From Anaerolineales bacterium (GTDB lineage Bacteria; Chloroflexota; Anaerolineae; Epilineales; JAANWY01), in contig JAANWY010000361.1 of assembly GCA_018263655.1 (NCBI GenBank), forward strand, positions 1 to 26,624: DNA of 26,624 nt, given 5' to 3'. Both the position numbers and the translations under genes were made by a program. Position 1 is the stretch's first letter. Each line of letters starts with the position of its first letter. The notes under the pieces were generated by a model. It made no database searches and was not told where the DNA came from. It saw nothing but the letters and a program-made list of their open reading frames with translations. Positions 7,669-15,096 of this stretch are shown in pieces.

Positions 7669-7708
7669 CTTGAAGACGTTAATTCCGGATCTCCTGCTAC
7701 CTACTCCA

Positions 7709-7805
7709 AATTGTGAATTATGAATTGTGAATTATGAACAGCTTCTGTCGCGAGGTCTGCCTCAGTTCACAATTCACAATTGATCATTCACAATTCACAA
7801 TTATT
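7709..7805. repeat. Complementary 7-bp repeat blocks between acsC and acsV
   Basis: The left block (7709-7736) is AATTGTG, AATTATG, AATTGTG, AATTATG. The right block (7764-7805) is AGTTCAC, AATTCAC, AATTGAT, CATTCAC, AATTCAC, AATTATT and covers the acsC stop codon (7801-7803). The blocks are mutually complementary across about 27 bases, so the transcript between acsC and acsV can form a long AU-rich hairpin just before the acsV ribosome-binding site. Confidence 0.85.
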
Positions 7806-9162
7806 CGTTGCCCAGTTTCAAGAACGCCGGCAGATCGACGGCCTCGCGCGGACCGACCAGGATATCCCAACCGGGCAACTCCTCTTCCAACTCGCCGGAC
7901 AGCACCGCCACATGGCCAGGAATGACCAGCTTCTGGTGGTCGATTTTGTCAGCCACGCCGGTTGCGTTCACAGACTTGGCAATCCGGTCGGCGTCGAACT
8001 CGCCGGCCGCCCACGCCGTCAACACACTCATGCCTTCAGCGTCGGCCACAATGAGCCAGCCAGGAACACCCGCGCTCTCCACCTCGTTCGCAACACTGAA
8101 GTACGTAATGGAGAAGTTGGTGGTGATCATAACGGGCGAATCAGGCGTCGGATCGTTGATCTCGTACAGGCCAGGCTCTACCTGGATGGGCTCCTGCGGG
8201 TCAGTGAACACGTTCTCGCGGAAGACCAGCAGCGGATAGGCCGAGGCCTGGCTGAAGTGATCCAACACGATGAAGCCGCCGTACTTGGCAATGTGTTGCG
8301 ATGCCAACACGACCTCTTCCTCGGGCCCTTCGGCGCCTTCGCCCGGGAAGGTGATGATGGGGTAGCCCAGCGGGCGGAAGTTCTTCTTGAGAGCCAGCCG
8401 GCGCATCTGGGTCATGCGCGTCAGTGTGCCGGCAAAATCCCGAGCAGCAGGATCGAGAACGATGTTTTGAACGCCCGCGCCCTTGACTTGCTCGGTGAGT
8501 TCCGCCAGTTCCTCCAGGCCCCCGCCAGGGCGGACCCCCAGCGGGACATCGGCCTTCTTGGCTAGCGCGGCCATGCTCTCCCAGTTCTCGGGGGTGGCGC
8601 CGTACAGGAGCGGCACGGTGCCTGAAGCCTTGGCCGTAAGCGAAGCGACGCCGGCCTTCAGCACATCCGGGTCAGAGCCGATCAGGATCAGCGGCTTTTC
8701 CGTCGCCGAGCGAACGGCTTCCACACATTCAGCGAACGTATCGGGATCGCCCGAAGCCGCTTCAACGGCCATACCGTCCAGCTCCAGGTCAAGACCCACG
8801 TAGTCCACGGTGAAGCCATCAACTTCTGAGGCCACATTTTTGACCGCTTCCAGGTCGTCAGTATCCTTGACGCGGACGAAGAGGCCACATTTGTGGAAGA
8901 AGCGCTTCTCGTGGCGAAACAGGACGGTCTCGTTGCCGGCCTCCACCTTGTGCCCGTTGCTGCTGAGCGTGATCAACCGTACCGGCGGCTGTGACGCTGC
9001 CTCCAACTCCACCTTAGCCTCATCGGTGACATACGGACAATCGGCCAGCTCCGCCTGTTTGGCAGCCAGCTTCATCGCAAAGGCTAGACATGTTGGAAAA
9101 TCGCAATCACCACAATTGGTACGCGGCAATAGTTTGTAAATCTCCAATCCACTTAGAGCCAT
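7801..9162 (-). CDS. acsC: Corrinoid iron-sulfur protein large subunit (CODH/ACS gamma)
   Basis: A 453-residue large subunit of the corrinoid iron-sulfur protein, which accepts the methyl group from methyl-tetrahydrofolate on its cobalt and hands it to the A-cluster of AcsB. The N-terminal [4Fe-4S] domain shows Cys17, Cys20, Cys25 and Cys42 in LPRTNCGDCDFPTCLAFA. The middle is a TIM-barrel region with VDYVGLDLE and LIGSDPDVL, and the C-terminal corrinoid-binding part includes GVPGWLIVADAEGMSVLTAW. The length is normal for AcsC/CdhE. The start at 9162 is preferred to an ATG at 9174 because the latter overlaps the GGAGG that serves 9162. It lies directly downstream of acsD, its partner. The last codon and the stop lie in a 7-bp repeat block. 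Confidence 0.95.
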   Translation of the reverse strand: MALSGLEIYKLLPRTNCGDCDFPTCLAFAMKLAAKQAELADCPYVTDEAKVELEAASQPPVRLITLSSNGHKVEAGNETVLFRHEKRFFHKCGLFVRVKDTDDLEAVKNVASEVDGFTVDYVGLDLELDGMAVEAASGDPDTFAECVEAVRSATEKPLILIGSDPDVLKAGVASLTAKASGTVPLLYGATPENWESMAALAKKADVPLGVRPGGGLEELAELTEQVKGAGVQNIVLDPAARDFAGTLTRMTQMRRLALKKNFRPLGYPIITFPGEGAEGPEEEVVLASQHIAKYGGFIVLDHFSQASAYPLLVFRENVFTDPQEPIQVEPGLYEINDPTPDSPVMITTNFSITYFSVANEVESAGVPGWLIVADAEGMSVLTAWAAGEFDADRIAKSVNATGVADKIDHQKLVIPGHVAVLSGELEEELPGWDILVGPREAVDLPAFLKLGNE

Positions 9163-9214
9163 TGAATCCTCCATCTATCAGTACACAGTTGTCAGTCACT
9201 TTGCGATGGGCGAA

Positions 9215-9255
9215 GGTCTCCTGACCGAGCCCGTTTCGCCATCGGTCAGGAGACC
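9215..9255. repeat. GGTCTCCTGACCGA hairpin between acsD and acsC
   Basis: Bases 9215-9228 and 9242-9255 form a perfect 14-bp stem with a 13-base loop. The same family (GGGCGAAGGTCT...GACCGAGCC) recurs at about 15030-15075 and 23761-23837. It is a REP-like dispersed hairpin that could affect mRNA stability between the two corrinoid-protein genes. Confidence 0.7.
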
Positions 9256-9275
9256 TCGGCGATCAAAGGGCCGAC

Positions 9276-9310
9276 ACTGTTTACTGTTCACTGTTTACTG
9301 TTCACTGACT
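9276..9310. repeat. Five 7-bp repeats over the acsD stop
   Basis: ACTGTTT, ACTGTTC, ACTGTTT, ACTGTTC and ACTGACT stand in perfect 7-bp register and run into the acsD stop codon (9309-9311). Related complementary CAGTACACAGTTGTCAGT lies at about 9179-9197, just before acsC, on the other side of the hairpin at 9215-9255. Confidence 0.85.
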
Positions 9311-10280
9311 ACGCGGCTACGAGCTCTGGCTCGCCGGCCTCAGCCATCAAAGCGTCGATCGTCTTCTGCACTCGCTGGACCGTCTCGGGATGGCGCAAGA
9401 CGACCAGGTCGGCGCCGGACTGAATGAGGGACGTCGCTGTGAGGGTCTCCCAGTTGATGGCACGTTCCCCCCAGTCGCCCCATTCGGCCGGCACATCGTC
9501 GCCTACTTTAGCCTCCTTGGCCTTCCACGCTTCTTCGCCAGGCGTAACCAACATGGGCTGCTGCGTCATGCTGTCCCCCTGCAAGGCGGCCAGGCGCAGG
9601 CGCTCCATCACTGAGTAGCCATACTCGATGCCGTAGCCCAGGGCGCCGGTGGTCGGATCCATCAGGATCTGCTCCAGCGGTAGGCCCATATCGTGGATCA
9701 GAATGATGAGCTGCTTCGCCAGGTTCACATCCATGGGTGTTCGGGAGTTGACCAAGTGATCGTGAGCCAGAGCCGCGGCGACGATCGTTCGGTAGTTCTT
9801 CTCTTCACAAACGCCTAGAACCAGACGCTCACCAGCCCCTTCCTCGGCCACTGGAACGATGAGCTCGTTGTCTTTGTCCGCCTGGCCCGGCCCAAAAACT
9901 ATGAGTGGTAGGTCGCACGCTTCCAAAACCTGACGTACCGCCGATGTCGCGTCGTCGACCGAATCTTCTAGGCTCAAGGTCAGGAGGAGGATGTCGGCGC
10001 CGGCCTCTTCGGCAGCCTTCGCCCAGGCCGCCGGATCATCGACCACGTCACTCCACGTCTCCAACAGGAGGGGTGACCAATCGTCGGGGCGTCGGCTGGC
10101 AATCTCAATGCCAACGACCGGCGGATGCGGAATCTCACCTTCGAAATGCAGGAAGGGCAGCGTCGTCTCACCACCCACGGTGACGGTGTGAGAGCGTGTG
10201 CCGCCCTCGTCGGCTGTCGCCCCCAGGGTGATCTCACGCACTTGGCCAGGCCATTTCTCAACTGGGATTTCAACTGTCAT
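9309..10280 (-). CDS. acsD: Corrinoid iron-sulfur protein small subunit (CODH/ACS delta)
   Basis: A 323-residue TIM-barrel subunit that pairs with AcsC to hold the corrinoid and present it to the methyltransferase and to AcsB. Recognisable parts are the N-terminal EIPVEKWPGQVREITLG, then HFEGEIPHPPVVGIEI, the barrel strands DILLLTLSLED and LPLIVFGPG, and LGYGIEYGYSVMERLRLAAL near the C-terminus. The length fits AcsD/CdhD. The start at 10280 is chosen because AGGAG lies 6 bases upstream; the ATG at 10301 would add seven residues and has no such site. It lies between acsB and acsC, the order common in bacterial clusters. No iron-sulfur motif is expected or seen. Confidence 0.94.
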   Translation of the reverse strand: MTVEIPVEKWPGQVREITLGATADEGGTRSHTVTVGGETTLPFLHFEGEIPHPPVVGIEIASRRPDDWSPLLLETWSDVVDDPAAWAKAAEEAGADILLLTLSLEDSVDDATSAVRQVLEACDLPLIVFGPGQADKDNELIVPVAEEGAGERLVLGVCEEKNYRTIVAAALAHDHLVNSRTPMDVNLAKQLIILIHDMGLPLEQILMDPTTGALGYGIEYGYSVMERLRLAALQGDSMTQQPMLVTPGEEAWKAKEAKVGDDVPAEWGDWGERAINWETLTATSLIQSGADLVVLRHPETVQRVQKTIDALMAEAGEPELVAA

Positions 10281-10302
10281 GTATGTCTCCTCGTCAGTCA
10301 CA

Positions 10303-10375
10303 GGTTAAGGGTTGGAAGGTTGAAAGTTGTGTAGATAGTGAACCTTCAACCTTTCCAACCTTTGACTTTCAACCG
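10303..10375. repeat. Complementary short-repeat blocks between acsB and acsD
   Basis: GGTTGGAAGGTTGAAAG (about 10310-10326) faces AACCTTCAACCTTTCCAACC (10341-10360), its near-complement, followed by TTTGACTTTCAACC up to one or two bases from the acsB stop (10376-10378). In the transcript this is a hairpin directly after acsB and before the acsD ribosome-binding site. The unit is the CAACCTT/CAACTTT type also seen at 4713-4790. Confidence 0.75.
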
Positions 10376-12667
10376 CTAAAAGATGGGCGGCATCGTCAGG
10401 GCTGGGTGTTCATTCTCCTCCAAGACAGGCAACAATTCTTCAACGGTCGTTGCGTCACGCTCATCGGCGATCTTGTCGATGAGATCGGGATCACCTTCGC
10501 GCTCGGCGACCTCTTGAAGCTCGTCCGCCATGCTCTCCTTCAGGAAGGACGACATCCACACCACACGCTTGAACCCACCATCCGCCGAGATGAACTTCGG
10601 GCTGAGCAGATAGAACTTGCCGTGCCCCATGATGCCCGGCGACTGTAGACCACCGCCCGCCATACCGGCCAACGTCGAGAACGTCATGCCGGCCGGCGTC
10701 ATGCTCGGGTCCTCGCGGCTGACGACCATGATGCCGTTGCCTTCCGGAATCACCATGGCGATGCACTCGAAACAACCGCAGGCCGTCATTGGGTTCTCCA
10801 TGATGGAATACATGGTGACTTCCTCGATCGCCTGGTTCGAGTGCTGATAGACGAATTCGTTGGGGCCTTCCCAATAGCCCTTCTCCGCATCAATGAGGTT
10901 TCCTTTGCGAATCGGCTGGTTGGGGCCGGTGGGGTTGATCCGATAGCTGGCCTTGCAGTCCAGCCAGTTGTAAGCACCGCAGAGGCCGAGCCGCTGCGGA
11001 CTGACAACACACACGTGGTTCGGTGCGAAGGACTGGCACAGCGTGCAAGAGTAGAATTCGTCCACCCTCTCGTCAGTGAGGTCAGCCAGACGCTGATTGC
11101 GGAAGTCGTACGCGTCACGGGCAGTCTCCAGCCACTTCTCGAGTTCAGCCGGGTCGGTGTAGATCTTGACCTGAACTTTGTCCACGATGGCGCCGAAGTC
11201 GGCATGGAAGCGGGCGTGCAGAATCTTACCGAAGTGTTCTAGGTCGAAGCCTTTCTCGGCTGCGGCCTTGCTGATACGAATCCAGGCAATATCACGCTGG
11301 CCAATGTGTTGCAGGCCACTGGCGGCGTTGACGAAGTAGTGCACCTGGCGCTCCAGCACCGGCTCGAAATCTTGCTGCATCTCGCGGCCGGCCACCTCGA
11401 TGACAATACCCACGTCCATCGCGCCGCCGTCCTCTATCTCGTCAAATCCAGGCCCGATGACCTCGACCTTACCGTCTTCCGCCTCATCCATATCCACCAT
11501 GCGCAAGAATTCGAAGGCGCGCGAGTACTTGCCGCCGAACTCCACGCGCATGTCGGCCCGGCGGACCCGCTCTCCCTCGAAGGCGGAACCATAAGCAACG
11601 GGGACAGGCACTTCGGTGACGCGCACCTTGACGCCTCGCACCTCGATGCACTTCTGGACCAGTTTCTCGGCCCGCCCCAAGTCATCCTCAGCCGCAATTT
11701 CGTTGAAGGGCATGGAGATGACGTGTTCATAAGTCGTGACGCCGGTCGGCAGGATCTGCGGAATGCGAGTATCTGCAACGACCGGGAACCCGAAGTTGAT
11801 GGCGCCGGCGGCCGTCGCATATTTCAGGTCATCGACCTCGCCCAGTGCCAGCACGAAGGCAAAGACGCGCTCCTTGTTGTAGTGCAGAATCTCACGCGCC
11901 TGGCCGCCTTTCATACCACCGAAGGTCAGCGCCGAGCGCACGGCAAAGCCCAGGGCGTAGATGGCGCTGATCGTGTCCAGGCCGAAGGGCACGATGTAGG
12001 TATCGTACCCCATCTCCACGCCTTCTTCCTGAAGCTGGTGGATGATGCTGCGGCCGTTGACGTTGCCGGCCAGGAAGGTGAGGATGTTGCGCTGCTGAAG
12101 TTCCCGCACAATCTTGACGGCCACTTCGTTGCTCTTGGCCGCGCCGACGATAGCGGCAAAACCAGGCATACGGCCGTCCACGAGCTGGATGCCCCACGAG
12201 CGGAGCTGGATGTCGTCGATGGGTCCGTTGAGATGTCCGTTGCCGGCCGCCTGACCATCGCCATTTGCGTCGGGGCTGGTGAACGCGGTGCCGCCGGCCA
12301 ACTCAAGACCAGGCACGCGCTGCGGTTCCAGCCCGTAGATGAAGCGCACCGCCTCGATAGTCTCCTCAGCCAACAGCGTGGCTATGCCGCTGTCCAGTGT
12401 CTCGCCGAGATAGGGTGTCCAACGACGATCGGCCGGCACCGGGCGCAACAACCGCTTGGCATCCTCGATCACAGGGACCAGATCGCCGAGTGTCTGCACT
12501 TCCCGGCCGGTCATACCAAAAACCAGAGGCAGGTAATAGGCCGTGTTGGGGAAAGCGACCTCTGTATCAGGACCATTCTCCTGAAGGGCTCGCTGCAGTA
12601 TCTGGTCCGCCTCTTGCACGAGCATGTTGGCGCCTCGTGTAGCGCGCGTTGCAATATATCGACTCAT
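10376..12667 (-). CDS. acsB: CO-methylating acetyl-CoA synthase (ACS)
   Basis: A 763-residue bacterial-type acetyl-CoA synthase that condenses the corrinoid-borne methyl, CO from the AcsA tunnel and CoA into acetyl-CoA. The A-cluster ligands are all present with the spacing known from the Moorella enzyme: Cys541, Cys544, Cys553 and Cys563 for the [4Fe-4S] cube and Cys630-Gly-Cys632 for the distal nickel (steps of 3, 9, 10 and 67). The N-terminal domain that contacts AcsA is present, unlike archaeal CdhC, which lacks it. A Gly/Asn/Asp-rich linker of about 18 residues (132-149) looks like a small lineage insertion. The ATG at 12667 has no strong Shine-Dalgarno. The gene lies directly after acsA. 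The identity is very firm. Confidence 0.97.
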   Translation of the reverse strand: MSRYIATRATRGANMLVQEADQILQRALQENGPDTEVAFPNTAYYLPLVFGMTGREVQTLGDLVPVIEDAKRLLRPVPADRRWTPYLGETLDSGIATLLAEETIEAVRFIYGLEPQRVPGLELAGGTAFTSPDANGDGQAAGNGHLNGPIDDIQLRSWGIQLVDGRMPGFAAIVGAAKSNEVAVKIVRELQQRNILTFLAGNVNGRSIIHQLQEEGVEMGYDTYIVPFGLDTISAIYALGFAVRSALTFGGMKGGQAREILHYNKERVFAFVLALGEVDDLKYATAAGAINFGFPVVADTRIPQILPTGVTTYEHVISMPFNEIAAEDDLGRAEKLVQKCIEVRGVKVRVTEVPVPVAYGSAFEGERVRRADMRVEFGGKYSRAFEFLRMVDMDEAEDGKVEVIGPGFDEIEDGGAMDVGIVIEVAGREMQQDFEPVLERQVHYFVNAASGLQHIGQRDIAWIRISKAAAEKGFDLEHFGKILHARFHADFGAIVDKVQVKIYTDPAELEKWLETARDAYDFRNQRLADLTDERVDEFYSCTLCQSFAPNHVCVVSPQRLGLCGAYNWLDCKASYRINPTGPNQPIRKGNLIDAEKGYWEGPNEFVYQHSNQAIEEVTMYSIMENPMTACGCFECIAMVIPEGNGIMVVSREDPSMTPAGMTFSTLAGMAGGGLQSPGIMGHGKFYLLSPKFISADGGFKRVVWMSSFLKESMADELQEVAEREGDPDLIDKIADERDATTVEELLPVLEENEHPALTMPPIF

Positions 12668-12740
12668 TCTCTATCTCCCATTTCCAGTTATCAGTAACCA
12701 GTGATCGCCCGTCGGTACGACGGACGTAATCAGTATCGGC

Positions 12741-12838
12741 ACTGACCACTGTTTACTGATAACTGTCCACTGATCACTATCCACTATCCACTATCCACTG
12801 TTCACTGTTCACTGTCCACTGTTAACTGCTTACTGCGC
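12741..12838. repeat. Fourteen head-to-tail 7-bp repeats over the acsA stop
   Basis: From 12741 every seventh base starts an ACTG or ACTA unit (ACTGACC, ACTGTTT, ACTGATA, ACTGTCC, ACTGATC, then ACTATCC three times, ACTGTTC twice, ACTGTCC, ACTGTTA, ACTGCTT, ACTGCGC). The block covers the acsA stop codon (12822-12824) and its last four codons. A shorter complementary TTATCAGTAACCAGTGATC lies at about 12688-12706, before acsB. It is the longest of the operon's repeat blocks. Confidence 0.92.
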
Positions 12839-14816
12839 CGTAGAGCGCCGCCTGACGCTCTTCCAGTGGCCCGTCCACCAAGTCTTCCATTCGCCAGTCG
12901 CCGCTCTGGCCGAAGCGCTTCGGAGCGTACTCGGGAAGCTTCAGGGCGGCGCGCTTTTTGTCGATGTGTTCCAGAATCTGGCTTACCATTTCCTCGGGCT
13001 CCACGACGAAGTCGATCTTGCCGCCGAGCTTTTGTTCCCAACCCGCACTCAGTATGTTGGTAACGAGTTCGCTCCCTTCTACAGGGTTGGTGATGCCCAT
13101 GATCACGTAGGCTCCGGAGGCCGCGCAGTAGCTGGCGATGCTGAGCGCCTTCTCGCTCATCCACTCCGGTGCAATGCCGGCGGCGGGGATATCGCTGATG
13201 TCGTCGCCCAAGCCACCCTCTTCAACCATTTGCGTTAGGACGGTGAGGATGCGGGTGTTATCGACGCAAGAGCCCAAGTGCAGCACCGGGGGCATGCCCG
13301 TGGCCTCGCACACTTCACGCAATCCGGGGCCGGCCCACTCCAGAGCCGCCTCGCCGAGCATGACGCCCAGCTTGCCGCTGGCGAGCGCGCCACAGCCGGT
13401 CTCAACCACGAGGATATCGTTCTTCAGCAACTCACGGACCAGGTAGTTGTGTGCTGCATCCTGGGTCGCGCGGGGGTTGTTGCAGCCAACGTCCGCCACC
13501 ACGCCGCGGATTCGGCCGCTCATGATGGCATCGTTCAAAGGCCGGAAGGAGGCTCGGAAGGAGCCACCCAGCATATAGTTGATGTACTCATGCGAGAAAC
13601 CAGGTACCAGGTCTGCAACGACGTCCGGGATGGCCGTCTCTTCCCGGTTCGGGAAGTTGTCGATGGCGCGTCGGACGATATCTTTTGCGATATCAAGCGC
13701 GCGGTGTTCATCGAACTGGATGTGCGTGGCGCCCGTAATTTTGACCTTCGGTGAAGTCGTGATGACCTCAGTATGGAACTTGTCAGCCAGATTCGGCAAG
13801 GCTTGCATGATGCATTGCACGTCGACAATCATGGCTTCAACAGCACCCGTCATGATTGCCAACTCCTGGTGCAAGAAGTTGCCGGCCGAGGGTACACCCT
13901 GTCGCATCAATGTCTCATTGCTGGTGCAGCAGATGCCGGCCAGACTGACACCGCTGGCGCCCTTCTCTTGAGCATAGGCGATAATCTCGGGATCGCTTAC
14001 GGCGGCCAAGATCATCTCCGACAATGTCGGCTCGTGGCCGTGGACAACGATATTGACCTCGTCGTCCTTGAGTACACCGAGGTTGGCCTGAGACACCAGC
14101 GGCGCCGGCGTACCGAACAGAATGTCGGAAATGTCAGTGGCGATCATGGAACCGCCCCAGCCATCGCTCAACGACGTCTTCAACGCCTGGTCAAGGATGT
14201 GTTCAGGGTCCTGATCATCGCCCATGTGTGTGCGGTGCAGGACATCGACAACCTCGCGGTCGATGCCTCTAGGGACGATATCCAATTCGCGCCAGATCTT
14301 CTTGCGATTCTCCGGTGCGCGCTCGGCCATGGACACTTCGCCCCTCTGCTGACCGAATTGGGCAATGCATACATCGGCTACCTCGCTGGCCAGCTCGCCC
14401 ACCTCGCGGCCCTCGGTCGAAATTCCGAGATCTCGAGCTAGCTTCTTGAGCTTGAAGGGGTCACGAATCTTGTACCCCTGGGTCTCTCCCTCAGCAACAG
14501 CTTTGAGAGTGAAGGCCATGTCGCGGCCATGATCGGAGTGGGCGGCGGCGCCGGCCGCCACAGCTCGCGCGAAGTTGCGGGCCGTAATGGTCTCGATCGT
14601 GGCGCCGCAAACACCCGTCTGACCATCTTTGACGACCCGGCACGGCCCCATAAAGCATACCTTACAACATTGTCCATTCGCCCCAATAGGGCACGGCGCC
14701 ATCTGCTCAGCCCGCGTAAAGGCGGTATCAAGCCCGAGGCTATCGGCCCGCTGCAACATACTGATCGCTGCTGGATCAACACTACGTTCCTCATAAGATC
14801 GTGATTTCCTTGCCAT
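12822..14816 (-). CDS. acsA: Anaerobic CO dehydrogenase catalytic subunit
   Basis: A 664-residue Ni-Fe CO dehydrogenase, the homodimeric core of the complex that reduces CO2 to CO with ferredoxin electrons. Counting from the alternative ATG at 14819, the D/B-cluster cysteines are Cys43, Cys51, Cys52, Cys55, Cys60 and Cys71 (CPIGANGQCCKVCFMGPC). C-cluster ligands are in VVHGHEP (His262), GICCTSNE (Cys297/298), VDVQC (Cys336), DVGCNNPR (Cys446), ETGCG (Cys476) and SYCAASGA (Cys565). The proton-path histidines His94 and His97 are also visible. AAGGGGAAG precedes two adjacent ATGs; 14816 is better spaced. The leader carries minisatellite-like repeats and a hairpin. Pairing with acsB shows an ACS-associated, not a monofunctional, enzyme. 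The final AVSS residues are encoded by the 7-bp repeat block. Confidence 0.97.
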   Translation of the reverse strand: MARKSRSYEERSVDPAAISMLQRADSLGLDTAFTRAEQMAPCPIGANGQCCKVCFMGPCRVVKDGQTGVCGATIETITARNFARAVAAGAAAHSDHGRDMAFTLKAVAEGETQGYKIRDPFKLKKLARDLGISTEGREVGELASEVADVCIAQFGQQRGEVSMAERAPENRKKIWRELDIVPRGIDREVVDVLHRTHMGDDQDPEHILDQALKTSLSDGWGGSMIATDISDILFGTPAPLVSQANLGVLKDDEVNIVVHGHEPTLSEMILAAVSDPEIIAYAQEKGASGVSLAGICCTSNETLMRQGVPSAGNFLHQELAIMTGAVEAMIVDVQCIMQALPNLADKFHTEVITTSPKVKITGATHIQFDEHRALDIAKDIVRRAIDNFPNREETAIPDVVADLVPGFSHEYINYMLGGSFRASFRPLNDAIMSGRIRGVVADVGCNNPRATQDAAHNYLVRELLKNDILVVETGCGALASGKLGVMLGEAALEWAGPGLREVCEATGMPPVLHLGSCVDNTRILTVLTQMVEEGGLGDDISDIPAAGIAPEWMSEKALSIASYCAASGAYVIMGITNPVEGSELVTNILSAGWEQKLGGKIDFVVEPEEMVSQILEHIDKKRAALKLPEYAPKRFGQSGDWRMEDLVDGPLEERQAALYGAVSS

Positions 14817-14860
14817 CATCTTCCCCTTTTCAAGATAACGCGTCCCTGTTTTGGCAATGT

Positions 14861-14987
14861 CACGTTCCGCTGCGTCACATTCCGCTGCGTCACGTTTCGC
14901 TGCTGTGGCCAGTCTCCCTCGCTGCTGTGGCCGGTCTCCCTCGCTGCTGTGGCCGGTCTCCCTCGCTGCTGTGGCCGGTCTCCCGAC
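14861..14987. repeat. Minisatellite in the acsA leader
   Basis: Three 15-bp units, CAC(G/A)TTCCGCTGCGT-like (14861-14875, 14876-14890 and a diverged third), are followed by four 22-bp units built on CTGCTGTGGCCGGTCTCCC (14900-14921, 14922-14943, 14944-14965, 14966-14987). The flanks (GCAATGTCAC on one side, CCACGGCGGTGT and TAGAACATTT on the other) match the MITE-like elements at 132 and 22897. The array therefore seems to be a degenerate copy of that element expanded by internal duplication. It lies 45-171 bases upstream of acsA. Confidence 0.85.
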
Positions 14988-15038
14988 CGAGCCACGGCGG
15001 TGTCGATATAGAACATTTATCTAATGCTGGGCGAAGGT

Positions 15039-15073
15039 CTGCTGACCGAGCCCCATCTCGCCTCGGTCAGCAG
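15039..15073. repeat. CTGCTGACCGAG hairpin upstream of acsA
   Basis: Bases 15039-15050 and 15062-15073 make a perfect 12-bp stem with an 11-base loop, and the flanking GGTCT/AGACC extends it. It lies between the HTH-gene stop (15097) and the acsA leader repeats. It belongs to the same dispersed hairpin family as 9215-9255 and might limit read-through from the regulator genes into acsA. Confidence 0.65.
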
Positions 15074-15096
15074 GAGACCTTCAGCGATCAAAGCCC

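Noticed and set aside
7684..7800. Cobalamin riboswitch before corrinoid genes
   Set aside because: The gap is almost fully explained by 7-bp repeats; no B12-box or multi-helix fold could be seen here or in the other gaps of the operon.
11306..12697. 463-codon open frame on the plus strand
   Set aside because: It lies fully antisense to acsB, whose A-cluster motifs are unmistakable; the composition (many His, Arg, Ala) is typical of a GC-rich shadow frame.
12741..12838. CRISPR array
   Set aside because: Units are 7 bp and contiguous without spacers, and no cas gene is near; it is a simple tandem repeat.
14816..15016. 66-residue ORF ahead of acsA
   Set aside because: It consists of the translated 15- and 22-bp repeats (RNVTQRNVTQ) and part of a MITE copy.
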